A stretch of 64,000 nt of DNA from an uncultured Clostridium sp. (GCA_947427095.1 CANEGO010000004.1:62001-126000); one strand, 5' to 3'; positions 28,107 through 37,420 are shown, counted from the stretch's first letter. A program made the numbers and translations. The notes: a model not told the origin generated them from the letters alone.

Positions 28107-28586
28107 TTAATTTTCTAAATATGTTATGTTATTTTCTGGTTTATCTTCTGGACTTAAATATTCTGTTATAACAATGTAACTAATTAAAAACAATAAAAGT
28201 AAAATAATTAGTGATACAATAACAGGAACAATCTTCGAGTTTTTTTTCTCAGTTATTGTATAAGGAGAAACTATTTTCTTTTCTAACTTTTGCTCTTTTT
28301 GTTTTTCCCTTGATGCCTTTTCTATTTCAGCAATTGGAATTTTTGAAGTTTCTTCAAAGAAAAATTCATTAAACTCATCCATCACTCTTTCTTCATCAAG
28401 ACCCAAATATTTAGCATAATCCCTAATGAAGCACTTTAAGTAAAACACATCTTTAAACACCTTTAAATTTCCTGCTTCTATGTTTTCAATTTGAGACACT
28501 CTTAGGTTAAGGTCCTCAGCCGCTTCTTCTACGCTTACTCCGTGTTCTTCTCTGGCTTGTTTTAACTCTTCACCAATTTCTTTCAA
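28107..28586 (-). CDS. RodZ-like HTH membrane protein
   Basis: This is about 159 residues. An N-terminal Cro/XRE-type helix-turn-helix (IGEELKQAREEHGVSVEEAA ... LRVSQIENIEAGN) of the HTH_25 type is followed by a lysine- and glutamate-rich linker. One membrane helix (VIVSLIILLLLFLISYIVI) and a short outside tail (about 20 residues) follow. This is the arrangement of RodZ, which ties MreB to the cell-elongation machinery, but without RodZ's large outer domain. I chose the TTG at 28586, seven bases after AAGGAG. A longer frame to 28655 would run into the RNase P RNA gene. Followed by pgsA, as in other Bacilli. Confidence 0.82.
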   Translation of the reverse strand: MKEIGEELKQAREEHGVSVEEAAEDLNLRVSQIENIEAGNLKVFKDVFYLKCFIRDYAKYLGLDEERVMDEFNEFFFEETSKIPIAEIEKASREKQKEQKLEKKIVSPYTITEKKNSKIVPVIVSLIILLLLFLISYIVITEYLSPEDKPENNITYLEN

Positions 28587-28611
28587 AGTGTTCACTCCTT
28601 TATTATAAATA

Positions 28612-28968
28612 ATTATTTTAATAAGCCACGTTCTGTACCATATACATGGTCGCAAACATTTATCTATGCAATTTATGCATCCTTTACTCCGTTCATTTTC
28701 TTCATAAAGGTTCCCCTACCAAATTTGGGTTTCTCACTCATGGGGTTTACCCGTTCCACCAGGTTCGTTTCCAAACCAAATCGTCACTATGGCACTTTAT
28801 GCCTAACATAACCATATCAAAAAGACTATAGGTTACTTCGACGCCGTTAGGTTTTACCTACCAAAGGTTATTTATTCCCTTTGCATGAACACTACGTCCA
28901 ATTTCAGGAACGTGTGAGCGTGGACTTTCCTCTACCAATTAAAACTAGCAGCGTTTGCGTAAAAATAA
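28612..28968 (-). ncRNA. rnpB: RNase P RNA, type B
   Basis: On the minus strand the gene starts near 28968 and ends near 28612. The conserved GAGGAAAGTCC is at 28922-28932 and the 3' ACAGAACGTGGCTTA at about 28622-28636. AATAATTATTTT at the 5' end can pair with AAAATAATTATT at the 3' end as helix P1. The length, about 355 bases, suits the Bacillus-type (B) RNA, the catalytic part of RNase P that matures tRNA 5' ends. Placement beside gpsB is typical for Bacilli. Exact ends are estimates. Confidence 0.93.
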
Positions 28969-29292
28969 TTATTCATCTTTATCATATATATATTTTTCCA
29001 GTTGTGATAAACGTCTTAATATATCTACGTTGGTAATTTCTTTTTCACTTTTCTTTACGATGTCAATATTAGCTTTTAAATTTCTAAGCTCATGCTTTAA
29101 ATTTAAGTTTTCATTAGAAAGTTCCTTATTTTCGTTTTTTAGCTCTCTAATTATATTAACAAACTCAGCGTAATCTTTGATAATTTGATCTAAGTATTTG
29201 TCTACTTCTTGGAGCCTATATCCACGGGTATCAATCTTAAAATCCTTTTCAAAGATATCTTGTGGCGTTAAAACAATTCTTCCACCAAACAT
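28969..29292 (-). CDS. gpsB: DivIVA-family cell division protein GpsB
   Basis: This ~107-residue DivIVA/GpsB-family protein has the N-terminal LTPQDIFEKDFKIDTRGYRL and a membrane-binding, coiled-coil dimer region from about residue 30 to 80. A short C-terminal trimerising helix (ILRRLSQLEKYIY) follows. GpsB couples penicillin-binding proteins to division and elongation. I chose the ATG at 29292, which follows GAGGTGG; a frame start 24 bases earlier has no ribosome site. The stop codon touches the 5' end of rnpB. Confidence 0.93.
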   Translation of the reverse strand: MFGGRIVLTPQDIFEKDFKIDTRGYRLQEVDKYLDQIIKDYAEFVNIIRELKNENKELSNENLNLKHELRNLKANIDIVKKSEKEITNVDILRRLSQLEKYIYDKDE

Positions 29293-29372
29293 ATTTACCA
29301 CCTCTGTAATAAACATTATCGCAAGTTTTTAAGAGTTTGTCAATTTACATGTTACTTACCTTTAGTTAACGT

Positions 29373-29651
29373 TCAATCTTTTTTTCTGATTTTTCCAAAG
29401 TATTTCACAAGATCATAGGATGATACCGAAAAACTAAAAGTTACAAAGCCCACGAAAAAACTTTCAAAACTTATTCCAAAAAAGCAAAAGTTTATTAGGA
29501 TACTAGAAAACAAAAGAATCCAAACAATGTATTTACTTTGAACATGAAAAGTCATTTTTATGGTATTTCCTAAAATATTTAGTACTATCCATACACAGAA
29601 AATATGTGGTAACAAAATATATAATTCTTTTATCTTTTCCAAATATATCAC
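29373..29651 (-). CDS. Small holin-like membrane protein
   Basis: This ~90-residue protein has three hydrophobic segments and a charged tail (GKIRKKD). The central part, SKYIVWILLFSSILINF followed by a small-residue helix and YDLVKYFG, resembles the pattern of small Firmicute phage holins (YIPLILL ... GxxLVK). No lysin or phage genes are nearby, so it is probably a domesticated or unrelated membrane protein. The start is either the GTG at 29651 or a TTG at 29642. The gene follows a 32-codon open frame with no gap. Confidence 0.5.
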   Translation of the reverse strand: MIYLEKIKELYILLPHIFCVWIVLNILGNTIKMTFHVQSKYIVWILLFSSILINFCFFGISFESFFVGFVTFSFSVSSYDLVKYFGKIRKKD

Positions 29652-29750
29652 CTAATTAATCGTATGTATAACAACTAGGCTTTCCTCTAAATTCGTTATT
29701 TCTTCTATTATTTCGTCAAAAACTACAAGCATTAAAGTTTTATAAACCAT
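29652..29750 (-). CDS. Possible 32-residue microprotein
   Basis: An ATG at 29750 preceded by AAGGAGGATAACT, close to an ideal ribosome site, opens a 32-codon frame beginning MVYKTLMLVVFDEIIEEITN and ending in TAG. The product is acidic (six Glu and one Asp) and amphipathic. It abuts the next small membrane protein gene and could be translationally coupled to it. Too short to assign; the ribosome site is the main support. Confidence 0.45.
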   Translation of the reverse strand: MVYKTLMLVVFDEIIEEITNLEESLVVIHTIN

Positions 29751-29871
29751 AGTTATCCTCCTTTTTTATAAAAATAACACAAAAATAACAATTATTAGTA
29801 TTTTCGACAATTCTTTTCAAAATATATAACAAAATTATAGCTTTTGTAGTATAATTGACATGGTGAGAATA

Positions 29872-30438
29872 ATGAAAATTAACTATTCCCGGATAAAAGA
29901 AAGCCATGCTAACCGTGGTTTAGGACTCGAAAGCGACATAAATTTAGCTAATGAATATTATAGAATTAATGATATAGCCTATGTTTATAAAAAACCGACA
30001 CCAATAAAATTGGTTAATGTTGACTATAAATTAGGAAAAATAAAAGAAGCTTATTTCGAAACACCATCGACCACCGACTATAATGGCATATATAAAGGTA
30101 AATACATTGATTTTGAAGCTAAGGAAACAAGTAGTAAAACATCCTTCTCATTATCAAATATACATAAACATCAAATTGAACATTTAATAAATGTTAAAAG
30201 TCATGGGGCCATATCTTTTTTAATAGTAAGATTCGTACATTTAAACGAAACATATTTTTTAAGTACTAAGCATCTCGAACAATTTATTAAAAATTATGAA
30301 AGAAAATCTATTCCGCTTAGCTTTTTTAAAGAATATGGTAAAATAATTAAAATTAAGTATTCACCTAGAATAGACTATCTTGAGGTAATAAATAATTTAT
30401 ATTTTGGAGGTAATTATCATGATGAAGAAAAGGACTAA
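29872..30438 (+). CDS. recU: Holliday junction resolvase RecU
   Basis: This ~188-residue RecU endonuclease resolves Holliday junctions. It has YSRIKESHANRGLGLESDIN at the start, the YKGKYIDFEAKETSSKTSF core containing the DxEAK metal site, and FLIVRFVHLNETYFL. I chose the ATG at 29872 after GGTGAG; the ATG at 29860 lacks a ribosome site. The gene overlaps ponA by about 20 bases, the same recU-ponA pair as in Bacillus. One of two plus-strand units in the window. Confidence 0.93.
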   Translation: MKINYSRIKESHANRGLGLESDINLANEYYRINDIAYVYKKPTPIKLVNVDYKLGKIKEAYFETPSTTDYNGIYKGKYIDFEAKETSSKTSFSLSNIHKHQIEHLINVKSHGAISFLIVRFVHLNETYFLSTKHLEQFIKNYERKSIPLSFFKEYGKIIKIKYSPRIDYLEVINNLYFGGNYHDEEKD

Positions 30439-33169
30439 AAAAAGCAGTAATATTTCAAAAAATATAAAGGCAAAAGCTAATGAGGTAAAAAACAAGGTTG
30501 TCAAAAAAACAAATAATTCAAAAAATAAAAATGTAATTAGTAAGAAAAAAAGAATGGTATTAAACGTACTTTTAATATGCGTAATAGTTTTTGTAGCAAC
30601 AATTACAATCTTCTTTTCTTACGTTATAATTAAAGCTCCTAAGTTTGATCCTAATAACCTTAAGTTTACTCAAATGTCCGAATTATATGACTCGGACGGA
30701 AACTTAGTTACAAAGATGGGAAATGAAAACAGAACTGAAATAACTTACGATGATTTGCCAGAGGTTTTAATTGACGCAATAATAGCCACTGAGGACTCAA
30801 AGTTTTTTCAGCACAATGGTTTTGACTTGGCACGTTTTGCAAAGGCTAGTGTATATCAATTACTTGGGAAAAACGCTGGCGGTGCATCAACCTTAACAAT
30901 GCAAATTGTAAAAAATAATTACACGTCTACAGAATCGAAAGGGTTCGAGGGAATCGTTAGAAAATTCACTGATATTTATCTTTCAATTTTTAAAGTAGAA
31001 AGAAAATATACAAAAAAGGAAATAATCGAATTTTATGTAAATGACTCATACTTAGGTAATGGTGCATATGGCGTTGAGCAAGCATCCCTTAACTACTTCG
31101 GAAAATCCGTTAAAGATCTTAATTTAGCTGAAGCATCATTCATCGCCGGGTTATTCCAATCTCCTAAGTATTATAACCCTTACTACTACCCAGAAAGAGC
31201 AGAAAAAAGAAGAAAAACTGTTTTATACTTAATGCAAAGACATGGGTACATAACTGAAGAAGAAAGAAAAATAGCCGAAGCTGAACCTATTACATCATAC
31301 ATTAAGCAGACTCAAACAAATAGTACTTATAAAGAGTATCAAGGATATATTGAAACGGTAATTGAAGAATTAGAAAACGAGTATGATCTAAATCCTTATA
31401 CTACTCCACTTAAAATATACACCGCAATGAACAGGGAAAAACAAGACTTCGTAAACAAAGTAATGAACGGCGAAGCATGGAACTGGGAAAATGATTTAGT
31501 TCAAGCCGGTATTGTTATGACAACTAGCGAAACTGGAGAAGTAATTGCAGTTGGCGCAGGTAGAAACAGAGAAAACCAAATGTCATTTAACTACGCTACT
31601 CAAACGAACAAGCAAATCGGTTCAACCGCAAAACCAATATTTGATTATGGACCGGCAGTTGAATATTTAGGCTATGGAACAGTCAACTACATCAAAGATG
31701 AACCACATACTTATAGTAACGGTAAAAAGATTTCAAACTCTGATGGCGGGTATAAGGGAACACTTCCAATGTATCAAGCACTCGGTCTATCAAGAAATAT
31801 AACTGCATTAAAAACGTTTCAACAGGTTTCTAGTGAAGCTGGAAATGATAAAATTTTAAATTTTGCTACTAGCCTTGGTCTTACCCCAGAGGTGGAAAAC
31901 GGAAAAGTTCACGAAGCTCATAGCATCGGCTCATTTACTGGTTCTACCAAAGAAGGTGAATCAAGAAATAGTCCGATGACAATGGCAGGAGCATACCAAG
32001 CTTTTTCAAACGGAGGATATTATATAAAGCCTCATACAATTGTTAAATTTATATATAAGGAAACCGATGAAGTTGTTGAGGCAAATACATCTAAAACAAG
32101 AGTAATGAATGACTCAACTGCTTACATAATAAACTATGCTCTTAACTGGTCTGTTACTGATGGATTAGCAAGAAGTGCAGCTAATATTGGTGGTGTATCA
32201 GTTGCAGCAAAAACAGGTACTAGTAACTACGATTCAAACACTATAAAAGATAAGAAATTATCTAGTAGAGCTGTTAACGATTTGTGGGTATGTGGTTACA
32301 CACCTAGTCAAACAATAACGTTTTGGTATGGTTATGATCAATTATATAAAGAACATTATAGTACTACTTCAACTTGGACAATACGTGATAGATTTTACCG
32401 AAACTTAGCAGAAAACTTATTTGATAAAAATGGAGAAACTTTTAAAGTACCATCAAGCATTGAAGCAGTGCAAGTAGTTAAAAATTCTATTCCATTAAAA
32501 TTAGCAAGTGCTAATACTCCTGATAGCATGAAAACAGTTGGTTACTTTAGAAAAGGTACGGCGCCTACTGAGACTACCGCTGATTATGATACATTACCTA
32601 GCGTAAATGGAGTAAGTAGTAAAGTTTCAGGAAATCATATCACTTTAAACTGGAATGGATTAAGTGCAGAAGACATGTTAAGTCTTAATGCTGACGAAAG
32701 TTTTGGTATCTTGGGATATGATATATATATAAAAGATGGGTCAGATGGATCTGAAAGCTATGTTGGAACAACAACTTCTAGTTCTTATACACATACTACT
32801 AATTACCAAAATCCAGTATATGTTATATATACAGCTTATTCTAATTATAAGACTAATCGAAGCAAAGGAGTTGAACATAAAGTAACGGTTGCAACTGACT
32901 TTGATTTAAAAGCAAGTAATGAAACAATTACACAAGGTGATAATTTTATTGATAGTAAACCTATAGTAGTTTTATATAACTCGGTTGATGTAACCGCCCA
33001 AAGTAAAATAGAACTTATTTCTGGAAAGGTAGATAACCAAACACCTGGAAATTATAAACTAGAATATAAAATTACATATCAAGGAAATTCTAAAACAATT
33101 AGTAGAACGGTAACAGTAAAAGCTAAAAGTACAACAACTACAACCACAACAAACAATAACGAAAATTAA
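30419..33169 (+). CDS. ponA: Class A penicillin-binding protein 1 (transglycosylase/transpeptidase)
   Basis: About 916 residues. A basic N-terminus and one membrane anchor (about 45-70) are followed by a GT51 glycosyltransferase domain with ATEDSKFFQHNGFD, GGASTLTMQIVKN and NDSYLGNGAYGVEQAS. The transpeptidase domain has the active serine in GSTAKP, SRN as SxN, and KTGTS. A fibronectin-type-III-like region and a Thr-rich tail (TTTTTTNNN) end the protein. It polymerises and cross-links peptidoglycan outside the membrane. The ATG at 30419 follows GGAGGT, inside the end of recU. A bidirectional terminator closes it. Confidence 0.95.
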   Translation: MMKKRTKKSSNISKNIKAKANEVKNKVVKKTNNSKNKNVISKKKRMVLNVLLICVIVFVATITIFFSYVIIKAPKFDPNNLKFTQMSELYDSDGNLVTKMGNENRTEITYDDLPEVLIDAIIATEDSKFFQHNGFDLARFAKASVYQLLGKNAGGASTLTMQIVKNNYTSTESKGFEGIVRKFTDIYLSIFKVERKYTKKEIIEFYVNDSYLGNGAYGVEQASLNYFGKSVKDLNLAEASFIAGLFQSPKYYNPYYYPERAEKRRKTVLYLMQRHGYITEEERKIAEAEPITSYIKQTQTNSTYKEYQGYIETVIEELENEYDLNPYTTPLKIYTAMNREKQDFVNKVMNGEAWNWENDLVQAGIVMTTSETGEVIAVGAGRNRENQMSFNYATQTNKQIGSTAKPIFDYGPAVEYLGYGTVNYIKDEPHTYSNGKKISNSDGGYKGTLPMYQALGLSRNITALKTFQQVSSEAGNDKILNFATSLGLTPEVENGKVHEAHSIGSFTGSTKEGESRNSPMTMAGAYQAFSNGGYYIKPHTIVKFIYKETDEVVEANTSKTRVMNDSTAYIINYALNWSVTDGLARSAANIGGVSVAAKTGTSNYDSNTIKDKKLSSRAVNDLWVCGYTPSQTITFWYGYDQLYKEHYSTTSTWTIRDRFYRNLAENLFDKNGETFKVPSSIEAVQVVKNSIPLKLASANTPDSMKTVGYFRKGTAPTETTADYDTLPSVNGVSSKVSGNHITLNWNGLSAEDMLSLNADESFGILGYDIYIKDGSDGSESYVGTTTSSSYTHTTNYQNPVYVIYTAYSNYKTNRSKGVEHKVTVATDFDLKASNETITQGDNFIDSKPIVVLYNSVDVTAQSKIELISGKVDNQTPGNYKLEYKITYQGNSKTISRTVTVKAKSTTTTTTTNNNEN

Positions 33170-33194
33170 AAGACATCTTATTGATGTCTTTTTT
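33168..33194. terminator. Bidirectional terminator between ponA and dnaD
   Basis: AAAAGACATC / GATGTCTTTT hairpin with A and T tracts on either side serves the convergent ponA (+) and dnaD (-) genes. Confidence 0.85.
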
Positions 33195-33840
33195 AGTCCT
33201 CATTTAACCAATCATATTCATAAAACGGCTCACTTTTTTCCTCTTCTTTTACCTGTCTTTTTTTATCTATGTCAGAAGATGTTTTTATGCCTTTTTTATT
33301 CCATTCATATAATATTTTATCGATGTATCTTAAGTTACTTACACCACTAAAAACGGCCTCTTTTAAAGCCGCCGATATAAGATCTTTTGATATTCCAGAT
33401 TCTATCCAGTTATTTATTATATCATATTCCATCGGCGATAACGTTCTTCCAAACTCGCTTTCAAAATTATCAAATAAGTCTTCATTATCAGTTTGTTCAT
33501 TATTATCCTCCAAAATTTTAGAGATTAAAATTTCATAAAAAGAACCTATACTTAATCTTTCTTCTAAAATCCCCTCTTCGTTTTTTTTCATTGTAATAGA
33601 TAATAGTTTTTTATCCTTAAGAGCAGAAATTGCTTCTAACAGCTCTTTTTCACTAAAATCTAAATCATCTAAAATTTTCTTATAATCAAATAAAACATTA
33701 TCTTTACCATTTAATAAGTATATCAAAAGAATAAGAGAGTTAATATCCAATTTCATCTGTCTTGCACACTTTAAAACGCATTTATCTACTGTAAAATGAT
33801 TATTGTTATTAATTAAATCTAGCATTTTTTTCTTAATCAT
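33193..33840 (-). CDS. dnaD: DnaD-family replication/primosome protein
   Basis: This 215-residue protein has an N-terminal winged-helix-like half and a C-terminal DnaD/DnaB2 domain from about residue 120 (FDNFESEFGRTLSPMEYDII ... ALKEAVFSGVSNLRYIDKIL), with the YxxxIL(Y)W ending (YIDKILYEW). DnaD helps load the replicative helicase in Bacilli and is confined to Firmicutes. Convergent with ponA and sharing its terminator. In B. subtilis dnaD is also near ponA-recU. Confidence 0.9.
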   Translation of the reverse strand: MIKKKMLDLINNNNHFTVDKCVLKCARQMKLDINSLILLIYLLNGKDNVLFDYKKILDDLDFSEKELLEAISALKDKKLLSITMKKNEEGILEERLSIGSFYEILISKILEDNNEQTDNEDLFDNFESEFGRTLSPMEYDIINNWIESGISKDLISAALKEAVFSGVSNLRYIDKILYEWNKKGIKTSSDIDKKRQVKEEEKSEPFYEYDWLNED

Positions 33841-33863
33841 ATACTCACCTTCTTTAAAGATAA

Positions 33864-34976
33864 TTATAACATATTATTCTTATAAGCATCAATTAAATAT
33901 TTTTTTAATAACAACTCATCGTTTATAAGTGTTTTATTTATTATCTTGTTTTCTAAATCGTTTACGATTACCTTAACCATTGATTTATCTTTTATATTTA
34001 ATAGCTCAATTATATCAAATGGTTTTAGAGCAATATCCAAGCGATTTTTTATTGGCAAATTATCATATCTATCATATATATTAGTTTCGTTAATACCTAG
34101 TATTTGAGCAGCTATATAACAAACATAACTACCATTTTTATATAATTCCATATCATTTATATTTTTGTCTTTTAAAATTAGAGAAATAGCATTCATGTAT
34201 GATTTTTCGTTATTAGTAAATTGATATTTTATAAAAGGATCAATCTGAACCCAAATTCCAATTGGATCATTAGTGCTAACTATCTTTTTATTTAGGTTAA
34301 TACCAAGATATTTATCAAGTTTTAAATCTCTTAAAATATCAATTCCACGCATCTTGTTGGTGGATGAAAATATCTTGTTTAATTCTTGCTTTTTACGATA
34401 ATACGAAAGCTTTTCTAACATTGGAGCATTATTAATTATTGCTAACCTTAAATCATTATCAATTTCAAAATTAAGTTCGGTTGCAAACCTTATTGCTCTT
34501 AGTATTCTAAGTGAATCTTCCTTAAGTTTTCTATCAGCATTACCAACCGATTTAACAATTCTTTTTTCAATATCTTGTTTTGCACCAATTAAATCAATAA
34601 TTTCCCCTTTACTATTCATACACAAAGTATTTATAGTAAAATCTCGTCTTTTTAAATCAATTAGCAGACTATTAGTATAGATTATTTTAGAAGGTGATCT
34701 TCCATTATTATACTCCAAGTCCATTCTGTAGGTAGTTATTTCAAAATTTATTTTTTTATAAGTTAGATGAACCGATCCATATCCCTCAAATGGTAATTTA
34801 ACATCTTTAAATATTTCCTTTATATCCATTGGCGTTGCATTTGTGCAAATATCAACATCATTACTTTTTCTATTAATTAAATAATCTCTTACAAATCCAC
34901 CAACTAAATAAGCCTCATATCCATTACTTTCTAATATCTTTAATAGTTCTAACGCTTTTTCTAACAAGTTAATCAC
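33864..34976 (-). CDS. cca: CCA tRNA nucleotidyltransferase
   Basis: This 370-residue class II tRNA nucleotidyltransferase adds or repairs the CCA tail. It shows GGFVRDYLINRKSNDVDI (GGxVRD and DxD), RRDFTINTLCMN, and DxxRILRAIRFATEL followed by the RKKQELNKIF-type segment. The Firmicute form (about 370-400 residues) lacks an HD domain, as here. It stands 23 bases after dnaD on the same strand. Confidence 0.93.
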   Translation of the reverse strand: MINLLEKALELLKILESNGYEAYLVGGFVRDYLINRKSNDVDICTNATPMDIKEIFKDVKLPFEGYGSVHLTYKKINFEITTYRMDLEYNNGRSPSKIIYTNSLLIDLKRRDFTINTLCMNSKGEIIDLIGAKQDIEKRIVKSVGNADRKLKEDSLRILRAIRFATELNFEIDNDLRLAIINNAPMLEKLSYYRKKQELNKIFSSTNKMRGIDILRDLKLDKYLGINLNKKIVSTNDPIGIWVQIDPFIKYQFTNNEKSYMNAISLILKDKNINDMELYKNGSYVCYIAAQILGINETNIYDRYDNLPIKNRLDIALKPFDIIELLNIKDKSMVKVIVNDLENKIINKTLINDELLLKKYLIDAYKNNML

Positions 34977-35002
34977 CTTTATAATTATATCATTTTTAAA
35001 AA

Positions 35003-35030
35003 GAAAAAAACCATTTTCATGGTTTTTTAT
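35003..35030 (-). terminator. hup terminator
   Basis: AAAAAACCAT / ATGGTTTTTT hairpin with T-run downstream of the HU gene on the minus strand. Confidence 0.82.
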
Positions 35031-35305
35031 TATGCGTTTACAGCATCCTTTAACTTAGAACCAGCTTTAAATGTAACAGCAGTTCTTGCAGCAATTTTAA
35101 CTGTCTCTCCAGTTCTTGGGTTACGACCTTCTCTAGCTTCTCTTTTTGAAGTTGCAAAAGTACCAAAACCAACTAATGAAACCTTTTCACCTTTTTTTAA
35201 TGCTTCAGTTATGCTTTCCATAGTTGCATCTAAAGCACGTGAAGCGTCAGCTTTAGTTAATCCAGCTTTTTCAGCTATCATTTCTACTAATTGTTGTTTT
35301 GACAT
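35030..35305 (-). CDS. hup: HU family DNA-binding protein
   Basis: This 91-residue HU is complete and typical: MSKQQLVEMIAEKAGLTKAD at the start, GFGTFATSKREAREGRNPRTG as the DNA-clamping arm with its proline, and FKAGSKLKDAVN at the end. It is a dimeric nucleoid protein that bends DNA. AGGTTT-like ribosome site at the ATG, and a strong terminator at its end, so it is monocistronic. Confidence 0.96.
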   Translation of the reverse strand: MSKQQLVEMIAEKAGLTKADASRALDATMESITEALKKGEKVSLVGFGTFATSKREAREGRNPRTGETVKIAARTAVTFKAGSKLKDAVNA

Positions 35306-35415
35306 AATAAACCTCCATATTTATGTTCATTTATAAGCTACCTTGCTTACAATATAAGAGTACCATTTTTATTAAAATAAGTAAAGTATTTTATTGCTAA
35401 AATATAATTTTTTGC

Positions 35416-35955
35416 TTATTTTTCAACGGTTTTAACACTTTCCACCTTCAATTCTACCACCAATCTTTTACTTTTATTAGATTTTTCGCACGTAATAAGT
35501 AATAATGTATTTTTCTTATCATTTTTTAAGATGTTAAGTTCCGTGTCATATATACTGTATTTTTTACTTACAATATAAGTGATTTTTAACTTATCTTTAT
35601 ATAAATAAATATAATCATTTATATAAAGTTCATCTAACCTGTTAAAATAAGTGCCATATCCAACGCCAGAATGTCCAAAAACTATTATTTTTTCTTTATA
35701 ATTATCATACCTATAATAAACTAGTGACTTATTTAAATTTTTAAAATTTTTATCTGCTTTCTTTATAACTGTCTTTAACTTTATTTTTGGTATTTCTATA
35801 ACAAAATCACTTTTATAATTAAAACTTGTTTCATTTTTAAAATATGAATTAATACTTTGAGTAGTGTTATGATTTAAAATAGTCATTAATATAACTTCTT
35901 TTACTAATAAAAAAATTAAAATTAATAACCCTATTTTAAGCAGTTTTCTTTTCAT
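35416..35955 (-). CDS. Sortase
   Basis: This 179-residue sortase has an N-terminal membrane anchor (about 8-25). The catalytic His is in VFGHSGVGYGT, Cys in LLLITCEKS (TxTC-like) and Arg in KRLVVEL, the sortase triad in order. It cleaves LPxTG-type signals and fixes the protein to the wall or to another subunit. The gene overlaps the end of the LPxTG adhesin gene by 20 bases, so that protein is its most likely substrate. The short size fits class D-like or housekeeping-type enzymes; the class is not certain. Confidence 0.9.
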   Translation of the reverse strand: MKRKLLKIGLLILIFLLVKEVILMTILNHNTTQSINSYFKNETSFNYKSDFVIEIPKIKLKTVIKKADKNFKNLNKSLVYYRYDNYKEKIIVFGHSGVGYGTYFNRLDELYINDYIYLYKDKLKITYIVSKKYSIYDTELNILKNDKKNTLLLITCEKSNKSKRLVVELKVESVKTVEK

Positions 35956-37420
35956 ATATTAAGCCTATTAAACACAGTGAAATTAATAAAGTTATATTTA
36001 ATATATCTTTTTTTCCGGTATTAGGTAACGTATCTATATTTATTGGAGGTTCTATAACAGGTAAAATCGGCTCTGGCAGTTTATGATTAACGAGTGCAAT
36101 ATTTTGAATTATACCATCAGTTGTAATTTCTATTACATGATCTTTTACCATATCAACACCATTTTGTGTACTTTCTTGTTTTATCACATACTTACCATAT
36201 GTTAAGTTTAATGTAATATTTCCGTTTTTATCCGTTTTAGCGCTTGTCACTAATTTACCGTCTAAGTCATATACCCCAAATAAAATTCCTTCTTCTGGAA
36301 AACAAATATTATTTTCAGTATCATCTAAAACTTTTGTTATATTTATTATATTTTTAATTATCTTTTCATAAGATTTAATAACTACCTCAGGCATTTCAGT
36401 TCCAACAAATATTTTAGAAATCATTTTATCTAAAGTATAACCCTTACTTGGAACAATTTCTTTTATAGTATAATTACCACGAGTAAGATTATCAAAAATA
36501 ATTTTTCCATTTGAATCAGTTTTTTTAGATATTATTAAGTTACCATCTTTATCATAAAGACCGTATTCTGCTCCAGATAAAGTAGCCTCTTTTGAAGATA
36601 GTTCTTTACTTTTAGTATCATAATCCATTTTATCAACGATAATCTTACCATAAAAATGATTTATATTATAGCTTCTTTCATAATCATATGGAAACTCAAA
36701 CGTGCCAATTGTTTGATAGCCTTCTTTATAATAAAACATGGTTGTCTTACCATTTTGTTTTCTTCTTAAAGTAAAACCATTATCACTTTCTTTTACTTTG
36801 ATGTTTAGACTATTACCATTTATACTTACCGAATCATTTCCAACTACTTCGTATCCTTCTAAAACATTATTATTATCATTTACTTTAAACTCATCTCCTA
36901 CCATGTATTCTTCTTTTAAATCAAACAATGGCGATATTTCATAATTATTAACTAATCTTAAGATTTCATTTTTATAATAATCTATATTAATTATGTTGCC
37001 ACCTACTTTTGCATCAGACCACCAAGCATCAGTAGTTCCCATTTCTCTCCAAATAAGTTCTTGAGCAGCCATGTAATACTCTTTAGCTTCATGTCCAGGA
37101 TAACCATATCCATAATATCCTATTAAGCTTAATCTTTTAGTATTTGCCCATGATAAATTAGTATCATTAATATTAGTAGTTGATGAATAATACGAGGCTT
37201 TACCAGCCATCACGCCTGGCTCTATACAGTACGCTGTTTTACCATTTGCTGTCATCATCGCTAAATTATTTACTTGCTCTTTTCCATCTTTATATTTATG
37301 TGCAAAAATACTTCTATCTAAATTCCAATCAATGTAAGAATCCATATCACCAGCATACACTTTGCTAGGCAGCAAAATCACAACTAATAAAAATACAACA
37401 TAAATCAATATTTTTTTCAT
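35936..37420 (-). CDS. LPxTG surface adhesin with thioester and SpaA-type repeats
   Basis: About 494 residues. Signal peptide (1-23, ending KVYA), then a thioester domain in which Cys65 (AYCIEPG) and Gln120 (AAQELIW) are placed to form the internal Cys-Gln thioester used to bond covalently to host or surface targets. Two to three SpaA/prealbumin-like domains follow (AEYGLYDKDGNLI ... GNYTIKEI; ILFGVYDLDGKLV ... GKYVIKQE), which usually carry isopeptide bonds. The sorting signal LPNTG, a membrane helix and a basic tail end the protein. The ATG at 37420 follows AAAGGAGGAG. Its sortase gene overlaps its 3' end. Confidence 0.9.
   Translation of the reverse strand: MKKILIYVVFLLVVILLPSKVYAGDMDSYIDWNLDRSIFAHKYKDGKEQVNNLAMMTANGKTAYCIEPGVMAGKASYYSSTTNINDTNLSWANTKRLSLIGYYGYGYPGHEAKEYYMAAQELIWREMGTTDAWWSDAKVGGNIINIDYYKNEILRLVNNYEISPLFDLKEEYMVGDEFKVNDNNNVLEGYEVVGNDSVSINGNSLNIKVKESDNGFTLRRKQNGKTTMFYYKEGYQTIGTFEFPYDYERSYNINHFYGKIIVDKMDYDTKSKELSSKEATLSGAEYGLYDKDGNLIISKKTDSNGKIIFDNLTRGNYTIKEIVPSKGYTLDKMISKIFVGTEMPEVVIKSYEKIIKNIINITKVLDDTENNICFPEEGILFGVYDLDGKLVTSAKTDKNGNITLNLTYGKYVIKQESTQNGVDMVKDHVIEITTDGIIQNIALVNHKLPEPILPVIEPPINIDTLPNTGKKDILNITLLISLCLIGLIYEKKTA

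Noticed and set aside
28587-28655. Longer start for the RodZ-like gene
   Set aside because: It would run into the 3' end of rnpB; a TTG with a good AAGGAG site lies at 28586.
28646-28831. Plus-strand frame across rnpB
   Set aside because: The sequence is explained by RNase P RNA on the minus strand.
29373-29651. A complete phage lysis cassette
   Set aside because: Only a holin-like membrane pattern is present; no endolysin or phage gene nearby.
35019-35336. Plus-strand frame opposite the HU gene
   Set aside because: HU is complete and certain; the antisense frame runs through its terminator.
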